Shown: piece by piece, positions 38,343 to 46,682 of the stretch
Position numbering within the stretch: position 1 is the stretch's first letter
Layout: every line of letters starts with the position of its first letter
Assembly: GCA_039105265.1 (NCBI GenBank)
Contig: JAPFFF010000019.1
Coordinates: forward strand, 434,001 to 498,000
Source: Tritrichomonas musculus
Lineage: Eukaryota; Parabasalia; Tritrichomonadida; Tritrichomonadidae
DNA: 64,000 bases
Reading direction: 5' to 3'
Notes under the pieces: generated by a model
Told to the model about the DNA's origin: nothing
The model's input: only the letters and a program-made list of their open reading frames with translations
The model's database searches: none
Program-made: the position numbers and the translations under genes

Positions 38343-40046
38343 ATGAATCAACCAACCTTCCTCTCTGATGATTTCTTAATTCCAGAAGCTAGACAAATGG
38401 AAAATATAAATGAGAATGTCTTTCCTCAATATCAAGGTCAAGAGTTTCATGATCGTGATTTTGAAATAAATACAAATCTCATTCAATTGTTTTCTGATGA
38501 TGTTGTTGGATTATTAAATTTATTTGAACCAACACTTGAAAATTTAACAACTTCTATCAAATATATATTTCGTTCTCCATTTGTTTCAAACGTTTTGTAT
38601 GATATTGTGAAAAATTGGTACTTATCTAATCAAGATAATTCTGAACAAGATCTTCAAGCAATTGGTAGTCAAGAAAATCATCCAGAAGTTTCAAATCATT
38701 GGATCTTCCCAATTTTGAATGCACTCTCAGAATCTCAAAGAAATGTTATTTGGGAGAAATATTTCAATAATACAATTAACCAATTTGTTCAAATTGATTT
38801 TGGTGAAAATTGTTCAATAATCTCATTTAAAAATAAGAATTATGAAAGAAAATATTCTTCTACTGGAATTCGTGTTGGGGATTTCTTTACTGATTTCAAA
38901 AAAGTTTGTTGTTATATTCAACTAGACAATATCTTCATAATTAAACAATCAAATACGTTAGAAATGTTAAATCCTACTCAATTTGCGCCAATATTGAAAA
39001 ATATTAAATTAGGGTATTCAAAAGTTGGTAAAAATACAAAGAAAGCAATTACTGCATTTGATGTTGTTTCCTTTGGGAAGAATATGGATTTCATTACTTA
39101 TGAATCAATGAAATTCTATTCCGAAGATCCAAACATTTTTTCATATTTTCATTGGTATCCTTATTCAAGATTAATTCTTTGTACACAAAATGTGATTCAA
39201 CCATATTTGGATCATATTTTTAGAGTTATTGCAAATTCTAACCAAGAATTATATGATTATATCATTAAATGGATTTCATTTATTTTTCAACATCCAGATG
39301 GTAAAACAGGTACTGCATTAGTTCTTATTGGTATACAGGGTTGTGGGAAAAATACATTTACTAATGTTCTTTGTCAACTTTTAGGTGAATATTCTGATCC
39401 AAATGCAAACTTTGATAATATTACAAGCAATTTTAATTTACAAATCTTAAACAAAAAATTATTGGTATGTTCAGAAAAGGAAGATATTAATAAAAACGAT
39501 CGAAAATATCTTAAACAACATGAAAGATTAAAAACGTTAATCACAGAAAGATTCGCTCCTATTGAAGGAAAACATAGAAATCCTGAATCTAAAGAAAATG
39601 TTGCCAATTTCATCTTCTTAACAAACAATCCTGCTCCTATTCGAATTGATGAAGACGATAGAAGATTTGTTGTTACAAATTGTTATCCAATGAAAGGCCA
39701 AGACTATTTTCAACCTTTACGTAATCTAATTAAGAGGGACGATTTCAAAAACAATTTAATTACTTTTTTCTTGACTGTTGATTTATCAAATTTCTATCCA
39801 GCACAATTTCCTACAACTGAGGCAAGAATGAATTTAATGAACTTTTCAAAATCTCCTGAAAAATTATTTATTGAGGAAAACTTACAAAAATTCAGAAATG
39901 GTTATGTAGCTTTTGAAGCCTGGACTGAATTTAAAAAATGGGCAAAAGCAAAAAATTTCAGATCCATAACTTATCAAGAATTTCATCAAAAAATTTTACA
40001 ATACTGCTCATTCAATAATAATGATAAGAAATATAGATTAAGGTAA
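38343..40046 (+). CDS. Superfamily 3 helicase (D5-like primase-helicase family)
   Basis: The 567-residue protein starts MNQPTFLSDDF; the longer frame would run through the promoter. It carries Walker A GIQGCGKNT near residue 330, a Walker B-type LLVCSEKED near 373, motif C FIFLTNN near 425 and an arginine segment DEDDRRFVV soon after. This is the order of superfamily 3 helicases of the D5/poxvirus and virophage type. About 300 residues precede the helicase core. The family unwinds replicating viral genomes. The adjacent polymerase and the shared promoter class support a replication module. The gene looks whole. Confidence 0.85.
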   Translation: MNQPTFLSDDFLIPEARQMENINENVFPQYQGQEFHDRDFEINTNLIQLFSDDVVGLLNLFEPTLENLTTSIKYIFRSPFVSNVLYDIVKNWYLSNQDNSEQDLQAIGSQENHPEVSNHWIFPILNALSESQRNVIWEKYFNNTINQFVQIDFGENCSIISFKNKNYERKYSSTGIRVGDFFTDFKKVCCYIQLDNIFIIKQSNTLEMLNPTQFAPILKNIKLGYSKVGKNTKKAITAFDVVSFGKNMDFITYESMKFYSEDPNIFSYFHWYPYSRLILCTQNVIQPYLDHIFRVIANSNQELYDYIIKWISFIFQHPDGKTGTALVLIGIQGCGKNTFTNVLCQLLGEYSDPNANFDNITSNFNLQILNKKLLVCSEKEDINKNDRKYLKQHERLKTLITERFAPIEGKHRNPESKENVANFIFLTNNPAPIRIDEDDRRFVVTNCYPMKGQDYFQPLRNLIKRDDFKNNLITFFLTVDLSNFYPAQFPTTEARMNLMNFSKSPEKLFIEENLQKFRNGYVAFEAWTEFKKWAKAKNFRSITYQEFHQKILQYCSFNNNDKKYRLR

Positions 40047-40050
40047 CTTT

Positions 40051-40248
40051 TTATTTAATTAATTCTTTTCTTAAAAGTTCAATTTCTTTTTCTACTTTGT
40101 CTCTTTCTCTTCGTAAATCCATTAATTTTCTAAAATCTTTATCATCATAAACCCTTTGATTACCAATAATCCCTGCCTTTTTTTCGATGTCATTTATTTG
40201 TTCATCTAAGATATCCCATTTCTCGTAAGCTTCTTGCAATTTAGACAT
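40051..40248 (-). CDS. Coiled-coil array protein 1 (65 residues)
   Basis: Short protein MSKLQEAYEKWDILDEQIND, ending in a heptad helix (RERDKVEKEIELLRKELIK). It is the first of five tandem minus-strand genes at 40.0-41.8 kb, each preceded by an almost identical spacer cassette. The MSKLxE start and the LxRRERDK segment recur in the gene at 41237, so these are paralogs. Function unknown. Confidence 0.6.
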   Translation of the reverse strand: MSKLQEAYEKWDILDEQINDIEKKAGIIGNQRVYDDKDFRKLMDLRRERDKVEKEIELLRKELIK

Positions 40249-40270
40249 GAAAACAAAAATAAAAGTGAAG

Positions 40271-40281
40271 TGTCAAAACTG
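40271..40281 (-). promoter_or_regulatory. GCAGTTTTGACACTTCACTTTTATT cassette, copy 1
   Basis: Minus-strand CAGTTTTGACACTTCACTTT lies 22 bp before the ATG at 40248. It is near-identical to three further copies upstream of the neighbouring paralogs. Confidence 0.6.
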
Positions 40282-40290
40282 CTTTTTTAT

Positions 40291-40713
40291 TTAAGATTTT
40301 AAAAGTTCTTGAAATTCATTTAGTAATTGGTCATATTCTTGTCGTTCTTCGGGAGTCAAAGCTGAGAGATCTCCTGGATATTTAGATTCAATTATGCCTA
40401 TTCTTTTCCCAATTTCGAAGGCTTTTTGACAATTAACTCGCATTTGTTCGCTTCTTTTGATATCGGAAATGAAACTATTCATTGCTTCTATTTGATTCCA
40501 GAGTTTTTCTTTTTCTCTTCGTAATCGTTCCAATTCTTCTATGTCTTCCTGAAACAATTTGGATTCATCATACATAATTAATCCATCCTCATCAATGGAA
40601 GATGGAGCCTTCCTTTCTATTTTCAATATTTGCTTGCATGTTTCCAATTTTTCTTTTCGAAGACTCTCCAATTTTTCTTCCAATTTTCTGATAGGTATTT
40701 CAATCGCAGCCAT
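40291..40713 (-). CDS. Coiled-coil array protein 2 (140 residues)
   Basis: MAAIEIPIRKLEEKLESLRK opens a largely helical protein. Its LEEKLESLRKEK, YDESKL and ELERLRREK(E/D)(K/R)L blocks match the gene at 41237, so this is a longer paralog. A C-terminal extension (GDLSALTPEERQEYDQLLNE) is unique to it. The stop forms TAAATAAAA. The preceding cassette is the shared promoter. Confidence 0.6.
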   Translation of the reverse strand: MAAIEIPIRKLEEKLESLRKEKLETCKQILKIERKAPSSIDEDGLIMYDESKLFQEDIEELERLRREKEKLWNQIEAMNSFISDIKRSEQMRVNCQKAFEIGKRIGIIESKYPGDLSALTPEERQEYDQLLNEFQELLKS

Positions 40714-40735
40714 AAATACAAAAATAAAAGTGAAG

Positions 40736-40746
40736 TGTCAAAACTG
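40736..40746 (-). promoter_or_regulatory. GCAGTTTTGACACTTCACTTTTATT cassette, copy 2
   Basis: Minus-strand CAGTTTTGACACTTCACTTT lies 22 bp before the ATG at 40713, with the same TTTTATTTTTGT tract as copy 1. Confidence 0.6.
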
Positions 40747-40762
40747 CTTTTTTATTTAAAGT

Positions 40763-41197
40763 TTAGCTTTTTGGTCTTTTTTCTTCAATTTCTTGAATTC
40801 TTGCTTCAGCAATTTTTGTTAGGATAATTTCCTTTTGAATTGATAGAATACAGGCTTCATCCCAGAGGTGAAGATTTTTCTTCTTTATTTCTTCGTTACG
40901 TATTAATTCTTCCTGATAGCCTTCATCACCAAATTTTTTTGGCAAATCCCAAATTTCCTTGTAACCAGTGGCTTTAATACATTTGTCAATTTCTTTTTTT
41001 TGTTGTCTCACTGCCACTAATTGTTCTTCCAAAGAGAAACTATCAGACATTTCTCGAACTCTTGCTGCAGCAATTAGTTGCCTGATAAAATCCATTTCCG
41101 TTAAGAGTTGATCTTCATAGTCTTTGAGTTGTTTTTGTTCTTGATATTGTTTTCTCACTGCTACTAATTGTTCTTCCCAATAAGTACGTTCAGACAT
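40763..41197 (-). CDS. Coiled-coil array protein 3 (144 residues)
   Basis: The protein contains an internal duplication: EEQLVAVRKQYQEQK near the start and EEQLVAVRQQKKEID in the middle, each after a (W/L)EEQL start. The C-terminal LTKIAEARIQEIEEK matches the end of the gene at 41520-41826. It is thus a mosaic member of the array, with heptad helices throughout. Function unknown. Confidence 0.6.
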   Translation of the reverse strand: MSERTYWEEQLVAVRKQYQEQKQLKDYEDQLLTEMDFIRQLIAAARVREMSDSFSLEEQLVAVRQQKKEIDKCIKATGYKEIWDLPKKFGDEGYQEELIRNEEIKKKNLHLWDEACILSIQKEIILTKIAEARIQEIEEKRPKS

Positions 41198-41220
41198 AAA
41201 TACAAAAAATAAAAGTGAAG

Positions 41221-41231
41221 TGTCAAAACTG
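41221..41231 (-). promoter_or_regulatory. GCAGTTTTGACACTTCACTTTTATT cassette, copy 3
   Basis: Minus-strand CAGTTTTGACACTTCACTTT lies 23 bp before the ATG at 41197. Confidence 0.6.
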
Positions 41232-41236
41232 CTTTT

Positions 41237-41476
41237 TTATTTAATTTCTCTTAAAAGTTCTTGAATTTCTTTCATTTGATATCGGAGTCGGTCTCTTTCT
41301 CTTCGTAATCGTTCCAATTCTTCTTGATCATCCATCGATAATTTGGATTCATCATAAATTATAATTGCATCCTCATTTGTGTAATTAGGTGCATTTTTTT
41401 GAATTCTTCTTATTTGTTTCCATTTTTCTTTCCATTCTTCTCGAAGACTTATTAATTTTTCTTCCAATTTAGACAT
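41237..41476 (-). CDS. Coiled-coil array protein 4 (79 residues)
   Basis: MSKLEEKLISLREEWKEKWK continues IRRIQKNAPNYTNEDAIIIY and DESKLSMDDQEELERLRRER. It aligns block for block with the first 95 residues of the gene at 40291, including the YDESKL motif. It is a short paralog lacking the C-terminal extension. Function unknown. Confidence 0.6.
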   Translation of the reverse strand: MSKLEEKLISLREEWKEKWKQIRRIQKNAPNYTNEDAIIIYDESKLSMDDQEELERLRRERDRLRYQMKEIQELLREIK

Positions 41477-41499
41477 GAAAACAAAAAATAAAAGTGAAG

Positions 41500-41510
41500 T
41501 GTCAAAACTG
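41500..41510 (-). promoter_or_regulatory. GCAGTTTTGACACTTCACTTTTATT cassette, copy 4
   Basis: Minus-strand CAGTTTTGACACTTCACTTT lies 23 bp before the ATG at 41476. Confidence 0.6.
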
Positions 41511-41519
41511 CTTTTTTAT

Positions 41520-41826
41520 TTAAAGTTCGTTAATTCTTGCTTCAGCAATTTTCTTTTTCAAGATTTGTATTTCCAGGTTAATTATTTCAGCTTCCAATCG
41601 AAATTCATCATCTTTCTTTTTGATTTGGTCTTTCGTTGGATAAACTTTAGGATTATCAGAAACTGCTCCCATTGATCCAGATGTTTCTCTTTTTTCTCTT
41701 TCTTCTCTTTCTTCTCTTTACTTCATCCCAAAACTTTTTGAATTCATTATTATTATCTTCTTTTTGTTTCAGTACCATTTTCAATTTTATTTCCAATTGT
41801 TTAGAGACAAGTGCACTTTCTGACAT
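41520..41826 (-). pseudogene. Coiled-coil array protein 5, looks broken
   Basis: Starting MSESALVSKQLEIKLKMVLK, this member encodes basic heptad helices, a very basic RRKRRKRKKR stretch, and a KKKIAEARINEL end matching the gene at 40763. It looks broken, with about one break. Its promoter is the CCG form of the motif, shared with the divergent integrase gene. Confidence 0.5.
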
Positions 41827-41854
41827 TATCAAGAAAACAAATAACATTATGGTC

Positions 41855-41865
41855 TGTCAAAACCG
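41855..41865 (-). promoter_or_regulatory. Divergent GGTTTTGACA-class promoter beside integrase
   Basis: Minus-strand GCGGTTTTGACAGACCATAA serves the gene starting at 41826. The same 57-bp spacer ends at the integrase ATG (41884), 18 bp from the motif on the other side. Confidence 0.5.
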
Positions 41866-41883
41866 CTCTTTATTGAAATTTAA

Positions 41884-43272
41884 ATGTTATCGTCAGAAGG
41901 TGAAAAATTAATGAATTATTTAGAAAAGAAAGCTTATCAAAAGAAATTAATAATGCCAAATGAAGCTAGAAATTATAAAGGATATCAAAAAGATTTTGTA
42001 ACTGATGATGAATTTGAACAAATTTATAATGCTTATTCAGAATTTCGAAAAGTATTATCTGAATCATTACCTGTAATCACAGATGAAAAAATTCCTGATG
42101 ATGAATTAAGTTTTGAAGAAAAAATTGAGAACCATGTAATTAATAATTTACATAATGAAAATATTCGTACTTTTCCTGAATTTGAAAAATTGACCTCTGG
42201 ATGGAAAAAAGGTAAAGATAAATATACTATGGAAGAATGGTATGAAATATATATTACAAAAATTATGGAACAACCAGGAATGATAGTTGAATTCAAAGGT
42301 AAAACAAATGTACCTGATATTGCATTTAGAAATAAAAATAAAAGACATGTATTATTAAAACAATTTGAAAAAGTTATTGAGCCAAATTATGTTTCTGAAG
42401 ATGATTATGTTCAAAAGAAACAATTTCCAACTAATAAGAATAAAAAATATTATTTACATAAATTATGTGAACCTGGTACTTATTTAATTGATATTATGTT
42501 TGAAAAAAATGTTGGGTACTTAATTTGTATAGAAGCCAATAGTCGATATTTATATGCAATTCCTTTAGGTAGAGAATGTTTTGGTGATATAAATAAAATT
42601 ATGACTGCTGGACAAAAAACATCTATTTCAATAACAAAAGCTTTAAATACTTTATTTCAACAAGGAATGAAACCTAAAATATTGACCGGAGATGGTGAAA
42701 AAGGTTTTTGTTCTGAAGAAACAATAAATTTTTTAAACTCAAATGGAATTAAATGGGAACCTGTTGATAGAATGGATGATTATCATTATCCATCATTTTT
42801 ACGAAAACCAGGTGAAAAACAAACAACTAGCCCATTACATTCTTCATTAGGTATAGTTGATAGAATTATTAGAACTTTGAGAGATATGGCTTTTGAAGTT
42901 CAAAGAGAAATCTCCCCTGAAATATTAAAAGAATTAGTTGTTCAATATAATAATGCCCCACACTTAACTTTGTCAAAATATGCAGGTATGAATGTTTCCC
43001 CTAGTCAAATGCAAAATAATTCTGATTTATATACTTTTATTTGTAGACGTATTTCTCAAGCTAATTATAATGTTTCTGCTCAAAAAGGTTATAATTTAAA
43101 AGAAAACCAAGAAGTAATTGTATATAATAATAAAGACACTCTTAAAAAAAGACGATCAATAACTCAACCTGGTAGATTTTTTGTAAAAGGTTTTCAAAAT
43201 GGTAAATATTTAATACAAGATCTTAAAGGAAATACTCAAATATTACCTCGTTATAGATTAGATCCTATTTGA
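41884..43272 (+). CDS. Retroviral-type (rve) integrase of the Polinton
   Basis: The 462-residue protein has an N-terminal helical region of about 190 residues. The RNase H-like core spans roughly 195-375, with blocks TYLIDIMFEK, KPKILTGDGEKGFCSEETIN, SPLHSSLGIVDRIIRTLRDM and VVQYNNAPHLTLSKYAGMNV, the last being the usual YNN-H-L-P(S)Q region. The C-terminal 80 residues (ENQEVIVYNNKDTLKKRRSI, then GKYLIQDLKGNTQILPRYRL) form the small beta-barrel typical of the family. Polinton integrases insert the linear element and leave short target duplications. The frame is open throughout. Confidence 0.85.
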   Translation: MLSSEGEKLMNYLEKKAYQKKLIMPNEARNYKGYQKDFVTDDEFEQIYNAYSEFRKVLSESLPVITDEKIPDDELSFEEKIENHVINNLHNENIRTFPEFEKLTSGWKKGKDKYTMEEWYEIYITKIMEQPGMIVEFKGKTNVPDIAFRNKNKRHVLLKQFEKVIEPNYVSEDDYVQKKQFPTNKNKKYYLHKLCEPGTYLIDIMFEKNVGYLICIEANSRYLYAIPLGRECFGDINKIMTAGQKTSISITKALNTLFQQGMKPKILTGDGEKGFCSEETINFLNSNGIKWEPVDRMDDYHYPSFLRKPGEKQTTSPLHSSLGIVDRIIRTLRDMAFEVQREISPEILKELVVQYNNAPHLTLSKYAGMNVSPSQMQNNSDLYTFICRRISQANYNVSAQKGYNLKENQEVIVYNNKDTLKKRRSITQPGRFFVKGFQNGKYLIQDLKGNTQILPRYRLDPI

Positions 43273-43274
43273 AT

Positions 43275-43343
43275 TGTCAGAAAATGCAAAAATAAAAAGA
43301 GTGTCAAAAAATGCAAAAATAAAAAGAGTGTCAAAAAATGCAG
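43275..43343. repeat. 27-bp tandem repeats after the integrase gene
   Basis: The unit TGTCAAAAAATGCAAAAATA plus AAAAGAG occurs at 43275 (one mismatch) and 43302, with a partial third copy at 43329. The TGTCAAAA core resembles the complement of the GGTTTTGACA promoter motif, so these may be spare or decayed promoter copies. Confidence 0.65.
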
Positions 43344-43368
43344 TAAATTGAATTGTTTATTTAATTAA

Positions 43369-43647
43369 TTATTTCCTTTCGTTCCAGCGTTTGAGATTTT
43401 TCAAACCTGCCTTTAATTCTTCAATGAAGAAGCATTCAAGTTCGTTAGCTTTTTCTTCATTTGAGCTATCTCCATCATTCATTATCACACGAACATCATC
43501 GATGTGATTCATATTGGCTGCAGCTTCTTGGAGCATATATGCCATTTTTTCTCTTTGATCAAGATCATCAGAAATAGTTCTCCATTCATGAACACTATCA
43601 AGAGCTTCGACAACTTCAAGTAAGTGTTGGATCGTACGGGCTTCCAT
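43369..43647 (-). CDS. Unknown helical protein (92 residues)
   Basis: The start MEARTIQHLLEVVEALDSVH is chosen because the longer frame's first ten codons are the promoter motif. The chain is helical (REKMAYMLQEAAANMNHIDD) with an acidic loop (NDGDSSNEEKANELE) and a basic end (LKNLKRWNERK). It is divergent from the gene at 43736. Function unknown. Confidence 0.55.
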   Translation of the reverse strand: MEARTIQHLLEVVEALDSVHEWRTISDDLDQREKMAYMLQEAAANMNHIDDVRVIMNDGDSSNEEKANELECFFIEELKAGLKNLKRWNERK

Positions 43648-43649
43648 GC

Positions 43650-43735
43650 TTGTATAAAAATGATGTGATGACCTCACGAGAAAAAATTAGATTTTTTGGT
43701 TAACGGTCGCCTAGTGAAAAAGTTCATTTTTTTTA
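43650..43735. promoter_or_regulatory. Divergent promoter with GTGATGACCTC / TTAACGGTC motif
   Basis: The spacer holds GATGTGATGACCTCACGAGA, then AAAAATTAGATTTT and GGTTAACGGTC. The same string, nearly base for base, occurs at 46548-46595 in front of another divergent gene pair. Toward the minus-strand gene it reads GAGGTCATCACATCATTTTT, an initiator-like end. Confidence 0.5.
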
Positions 43736-44134
43736 ATGTCGGACAAACAAAGTGTTCCTGAACAATTTGAAATTAAAGATGATATACCAGCTATGTCTGC
43801 AAAAGACATGAGAAATCCAAAAAGAACTCAAGGTTGGAAAATGTTGAAATCAAGGTATGGGGAAAATGTATCCCATCAAAAATTAGCAGCAGTTGCAAAA
43901 GTTATGATGCATTGTATTGATCATAATATTCCATCAGAAACTCCAAGTCTTTCAAGGGAAGAAATTAGATCGAAAGACAAATTAATTCTTTGGTTCGATA
44001 CTCATATTGAGTTTATTCGACCATTTTTGTCGCCTGGAATGATGATTGGTTATGATTCTGGCAAATTCGTTCCGATTCCCATACCAAAAGAAACTACTGA
44101 AAAAGAAGAAGAAAAAGATAAAGAAAAGAAATAA
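43736..44134 (+). CDS. Unknown protein (132 residues)
   Basis: The protein starts MSDKQSVPEQFEIKDDIPAM and has a folded middle (RTQGWKMLKSRYGENVSHQK, then KLILWFDTHIEFIRPFLSPG). A Glu/Lys tail (KEEEKDKEKK) ends it. AAAAAGTTCATTTTTTTTAATG directly precedes translation, matching the leader of the gene at 37259-37522. Function unknown. Confidence 0.6.
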   Translation: MSDKQSVPEQFEIKDDIPAMSAKDMRNPKRTQGWKMLKSRYGENVSHQKLAAVAKVMMHCIDHNIPSETPSLSREEIRSKDKLILWFDTHIEFIRPFLSPGMMIGYDSGKFVPIPIPKETTEKEEEKDKEKK

Positions 44135-44211
44135 ATAAAAAATTAATTAATTAAATTGGTTTATTAAAAACCTAAATCTTTTTTGAGAGTTTTTTTTTTT
44201 ATTACGACCTC

Positions 44212-46539
44212 TCAATCATCGTAGTGTGGGAAAGCGTCAAAATCGTCATCACTGGAGAGGACATCTACCACGTCTTTTGGTGTCTCGTTTTGATGATAGA
44301 TTTCTCTTTCGTCAGGTCTTAGAAATTGATCAATACTCAGGTAGTACCATTGCATGTGCGTTTTGGTTTTTGAATAATTTTCGATCTTTTCTTCGGCAAT
44401 TTTCTTTGCTTTTTCATCGTTGCAGCCATGAATGATTTTGATAGCATTTTCTAATTCTGCTCTTTTTTGTATTGCTAATTCATCCGAATGATCATTCATT
44501 TCGTCTTCGGGTATTTGAAGTTTTGAGGCATTTTTGCGAATTGTTTCATTCATTTGTTTGACAACTTTATCATAATCTTCATCAGACATTGTTAGTGGTT
44601 GTTTATTTGCAGCCATGACTTTTTCTTGTATTTTTTCTGGTGATTCCCTTCTTTTTAAATGATTAAGGATTTGTTCACTATTGACCTTCTTTTGCCATTC
44701 TTTGTATTTTTCAGACTCTTCGTTGGTAAAGAAATGGCATTTCTGAACTTCAAACGGTTGCTTGCCTTTTTCCATGAATGGCTTCAATCTTTCTTCAACT
44801 TCTTTTTTGGCGATATTTTGTGAGACGTCCTGAATTTTTGATAAGATCCGACTGAATTCATCAATTTTTGTTGACCATTGTCTTACCAATAAAACATGAG
44901 CGCTCCATTGATCCTGTTCCTTTTGAGTTACCAAATCCAAGACGGTTAAGACTTCCAATAATTCACCTTCGTCCAACTTTATTTGAATTCTTTTTTCAAT
45001 TTCGTCTTCCAATTTTTCTTCATTCCAGTCAGGGTGTGAAAATTGCACCATTTCTTTTGTGTCATTAATCAATTGTTTTTTGATATTGTTTTGTAAAATA
45101 TTTTGATCCCTGTATTTTCGCCAATAAATTTGCGATTCTTTTTCAGTGAGTAGTTCATCTAATTCCCAATCATCGGAATCAGCAAATTTGTCAGGATTGA
45201 GAACTCTTTCTCTTGCAATTTTTGTTATTTCGTTGTCTGCTTTTTCTGGGTATATCAGGTGGAGCATTTCTGATAATTCTCTTATCTGTCTCTTTTGTTG
45301 ACCAGATACCAATATTATTCTTGGAGTTGGCGCTGGAGGTGGAGGTGTTTGTTGAACATCTTTCGCACGGGGAACTTGTGATCGGCTTGTGATCTTTTTC
45401 TTTGGTTTATCGCGTTTATCAGATTTATCAGGTTTATCAGGTTGAATAACTCTGTTCATTCTTTCAAGTTTTCTTTTTGAAGGTGATTTCTTTCCTGTCT
45501 TAGATTTCTTTTTTGAATTTGTTTTCTTTCCTGTCTTAGATTTCTTTTTTGGTTCTGGTTTATTTTTCGTCTTTTCAACTGACCCTGGTTTGATTGTTTC
45601 ATTCAAATCTTCTAATTGGACTTTTTCTTTCCATTCCATGTATTGTTCTCTTTCTTTCCTGTCGATTTCGTTTCTTGTAGCTTGACTTGTCTCATCTGTT
45701 GAAAACACCAATTTGAGATATGAATGTCGACTGGTAAAGGTTTTTGTTTTCATAAATTTCAAAATTTTTCTCAGATCTCTCGGTAAATTGTTTTCATCTT
45801 GATAATACTGAAACATTGTTTTCATGATTTCGTCATTTGTCTTTCCGAGAATATCAGCATTGATTGATTTGAAATGGTCCATAAATATATCTGTCCAGAT
45901 TTTGATATTGCCGTTTTCGTCGTAATCATCAACAAATGTATGTGCCAAATTTGATTTGAATAATTCCATGCAAATCAATCGTGCAACAATTTCATTCATT
46001 TCGTCATCTTCTATAAAACGAAGGAATTCCTGATCAGCTAACCATGCAATTATTTCGGATTTTGATTGAATGCCATTGTCTTCAAATTCTTGCCATTGCT
46101 CCGGGGTTATGTTTGATGGAAGGGTTAAATGATGATGGTGAATATTTTGATCTTTTTCTGTATTTTCAACTTTTTCATCTTTTTCCTGACAATCTAAATT
46201 TTTGATAACTTCTTTGGGGTCATCATCACTTTTCTGTGCTTTTGGCTGATTTTTCTTAATTATTGGTGTTGGCTGAGATTTGTATGCATCTTCTGAAATA
46301 AATTCGACTTCTGAGCTATAATCTTCATCTGATGATAAGCTTCTTTTCTTTGGAACTGGTTGACTTATTTGTTGAAAACGTGGATTTTTTGAGCCATGTG
46401 TAGAAATTTGAATGCCATCAGAAATTTGCCTTTGCATACCATTTTTATTTGTAGCTCCTATTTCATCATAGGTTTGCTTTTGCTTCTCTTTTTGAGAGTG
46501 TAGCCTTTGTCTTGTGGTGTTGTTGCCTTGGTGGGACAT
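44212..46539 (-). CDS. Large repetitive protein with VPRAKD motif (775 residues)
   Basis: The start MSHQGNNTTRQRLHSQKEKQ is chosen because the longer frame runs through the divergent promoter. The N-terminal 150 residues are polar. Residues about 330-430 are a very basic linker (KKKSKTGKKTNSKKKSKTGK) ending in RSQVPRAKDVQQ, a motif also found three times in the basic protein at 26461-27910. From about 420 to 760 there are four degenerate units of 80-100 residues, each closing with an LT-x-x-E-x-x-x-Y/W pattern (ELLTEKESQIYWRKY, FTNEESEKYKEWQKK, LRPDEREIYHQN). No enzyme motif is seen. I infer a structural or scaffold protein of the same element. Confidence 0.65.
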   Translation of the reverse strand: MSHQGNNTTRQRLHSQKEKQKQTYDEIGATNKNGMQRQISDGIQISTHGSKNPRFQQISQPVPKKRSLSSDEDYSSEVEFISEDAYKSQPTPIIKKNQPKAQKSDDDPKEVIKNLDCQEKDEKVENTEKDQNIHHHHLTLPSNITPEQWQEFEDNGIQSKSEIIAWLADQEFLRFIEDDEMNEIVARLICMELFKSNLAHTFVDDYDENGNIKIWTDIFMDHFKSINADILGKTNDEIMKTMFQYYQDENNLPRDLRKILKFMKTKTFTSRHSYLKLVFSTDETSQATRNEIDRKEREQYMEWKEKVQLEDLNETIKPGSVEKTKNKPEPKKKSKTGKKTNSKKKSKTGKKSPSKRKLERMNRVIQPDKPDKSDKRDKPKKKITSRSQVPRAKDVQQTPPPPAPTPRIILVSGQQKRQIRELSEMLHLIYPEKADNEITKIARERVLNPDKFADSDDWELDELLTEKESQIYWRKYRDQNILQNNIKKQLINDTKEMVQFSHPDWNEEKLEDEIEKRIQIKLDEGELLEVLTVLDLVTQKEQDQWSAHVLLVRQWSTKIDEFSRILSKIQDVSQNIAKKEVEERLKPFMEKGKQPFEVQKCHFFTNEESEKYKEWQKKVNSEQILNHLKRRESPEKIQEKVMAANKQPLTMSDEDYDKVVKQMNETIRKNASKLQIPEDEMNDHSDELAIQKRAELENAIKIIHGCNDEKAKKIAEEKIENYSKTKTHMQWYYLSIDQFLRPDEREIYHQNETPKDVVDVLSSDDDFDAFPHYDD

Positions 46540-46682
46540 GAAAAAAAGTGATGTGATGACCTCTCGGGAAAAAATTAGATTTTGGTAAACGGTCTCCACC
46601 CCTAAACACCTAGAGGCACCCCATAAGGGACCCAAATAAAAATATGATTTTTCGTGCTCACCTCATCACCTCATTTTTTTAC
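46540..46682. promoter_or_regulatory. Divergent promoter with GTGATGACCTC / GTAAACGGTC motif
   Basis: GATGTGATGACCTCTCGGGA and AAAAATTAGATTTTGGTAAA with CGGTC repeat the layout of 43650-43735. The plus side ends CACCTCATCACCTCATTTTT just before ATG. Between them lies a GC-richer stretch (CCCCTAAACACCTAGAGGCA). Confidence 0.5.
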
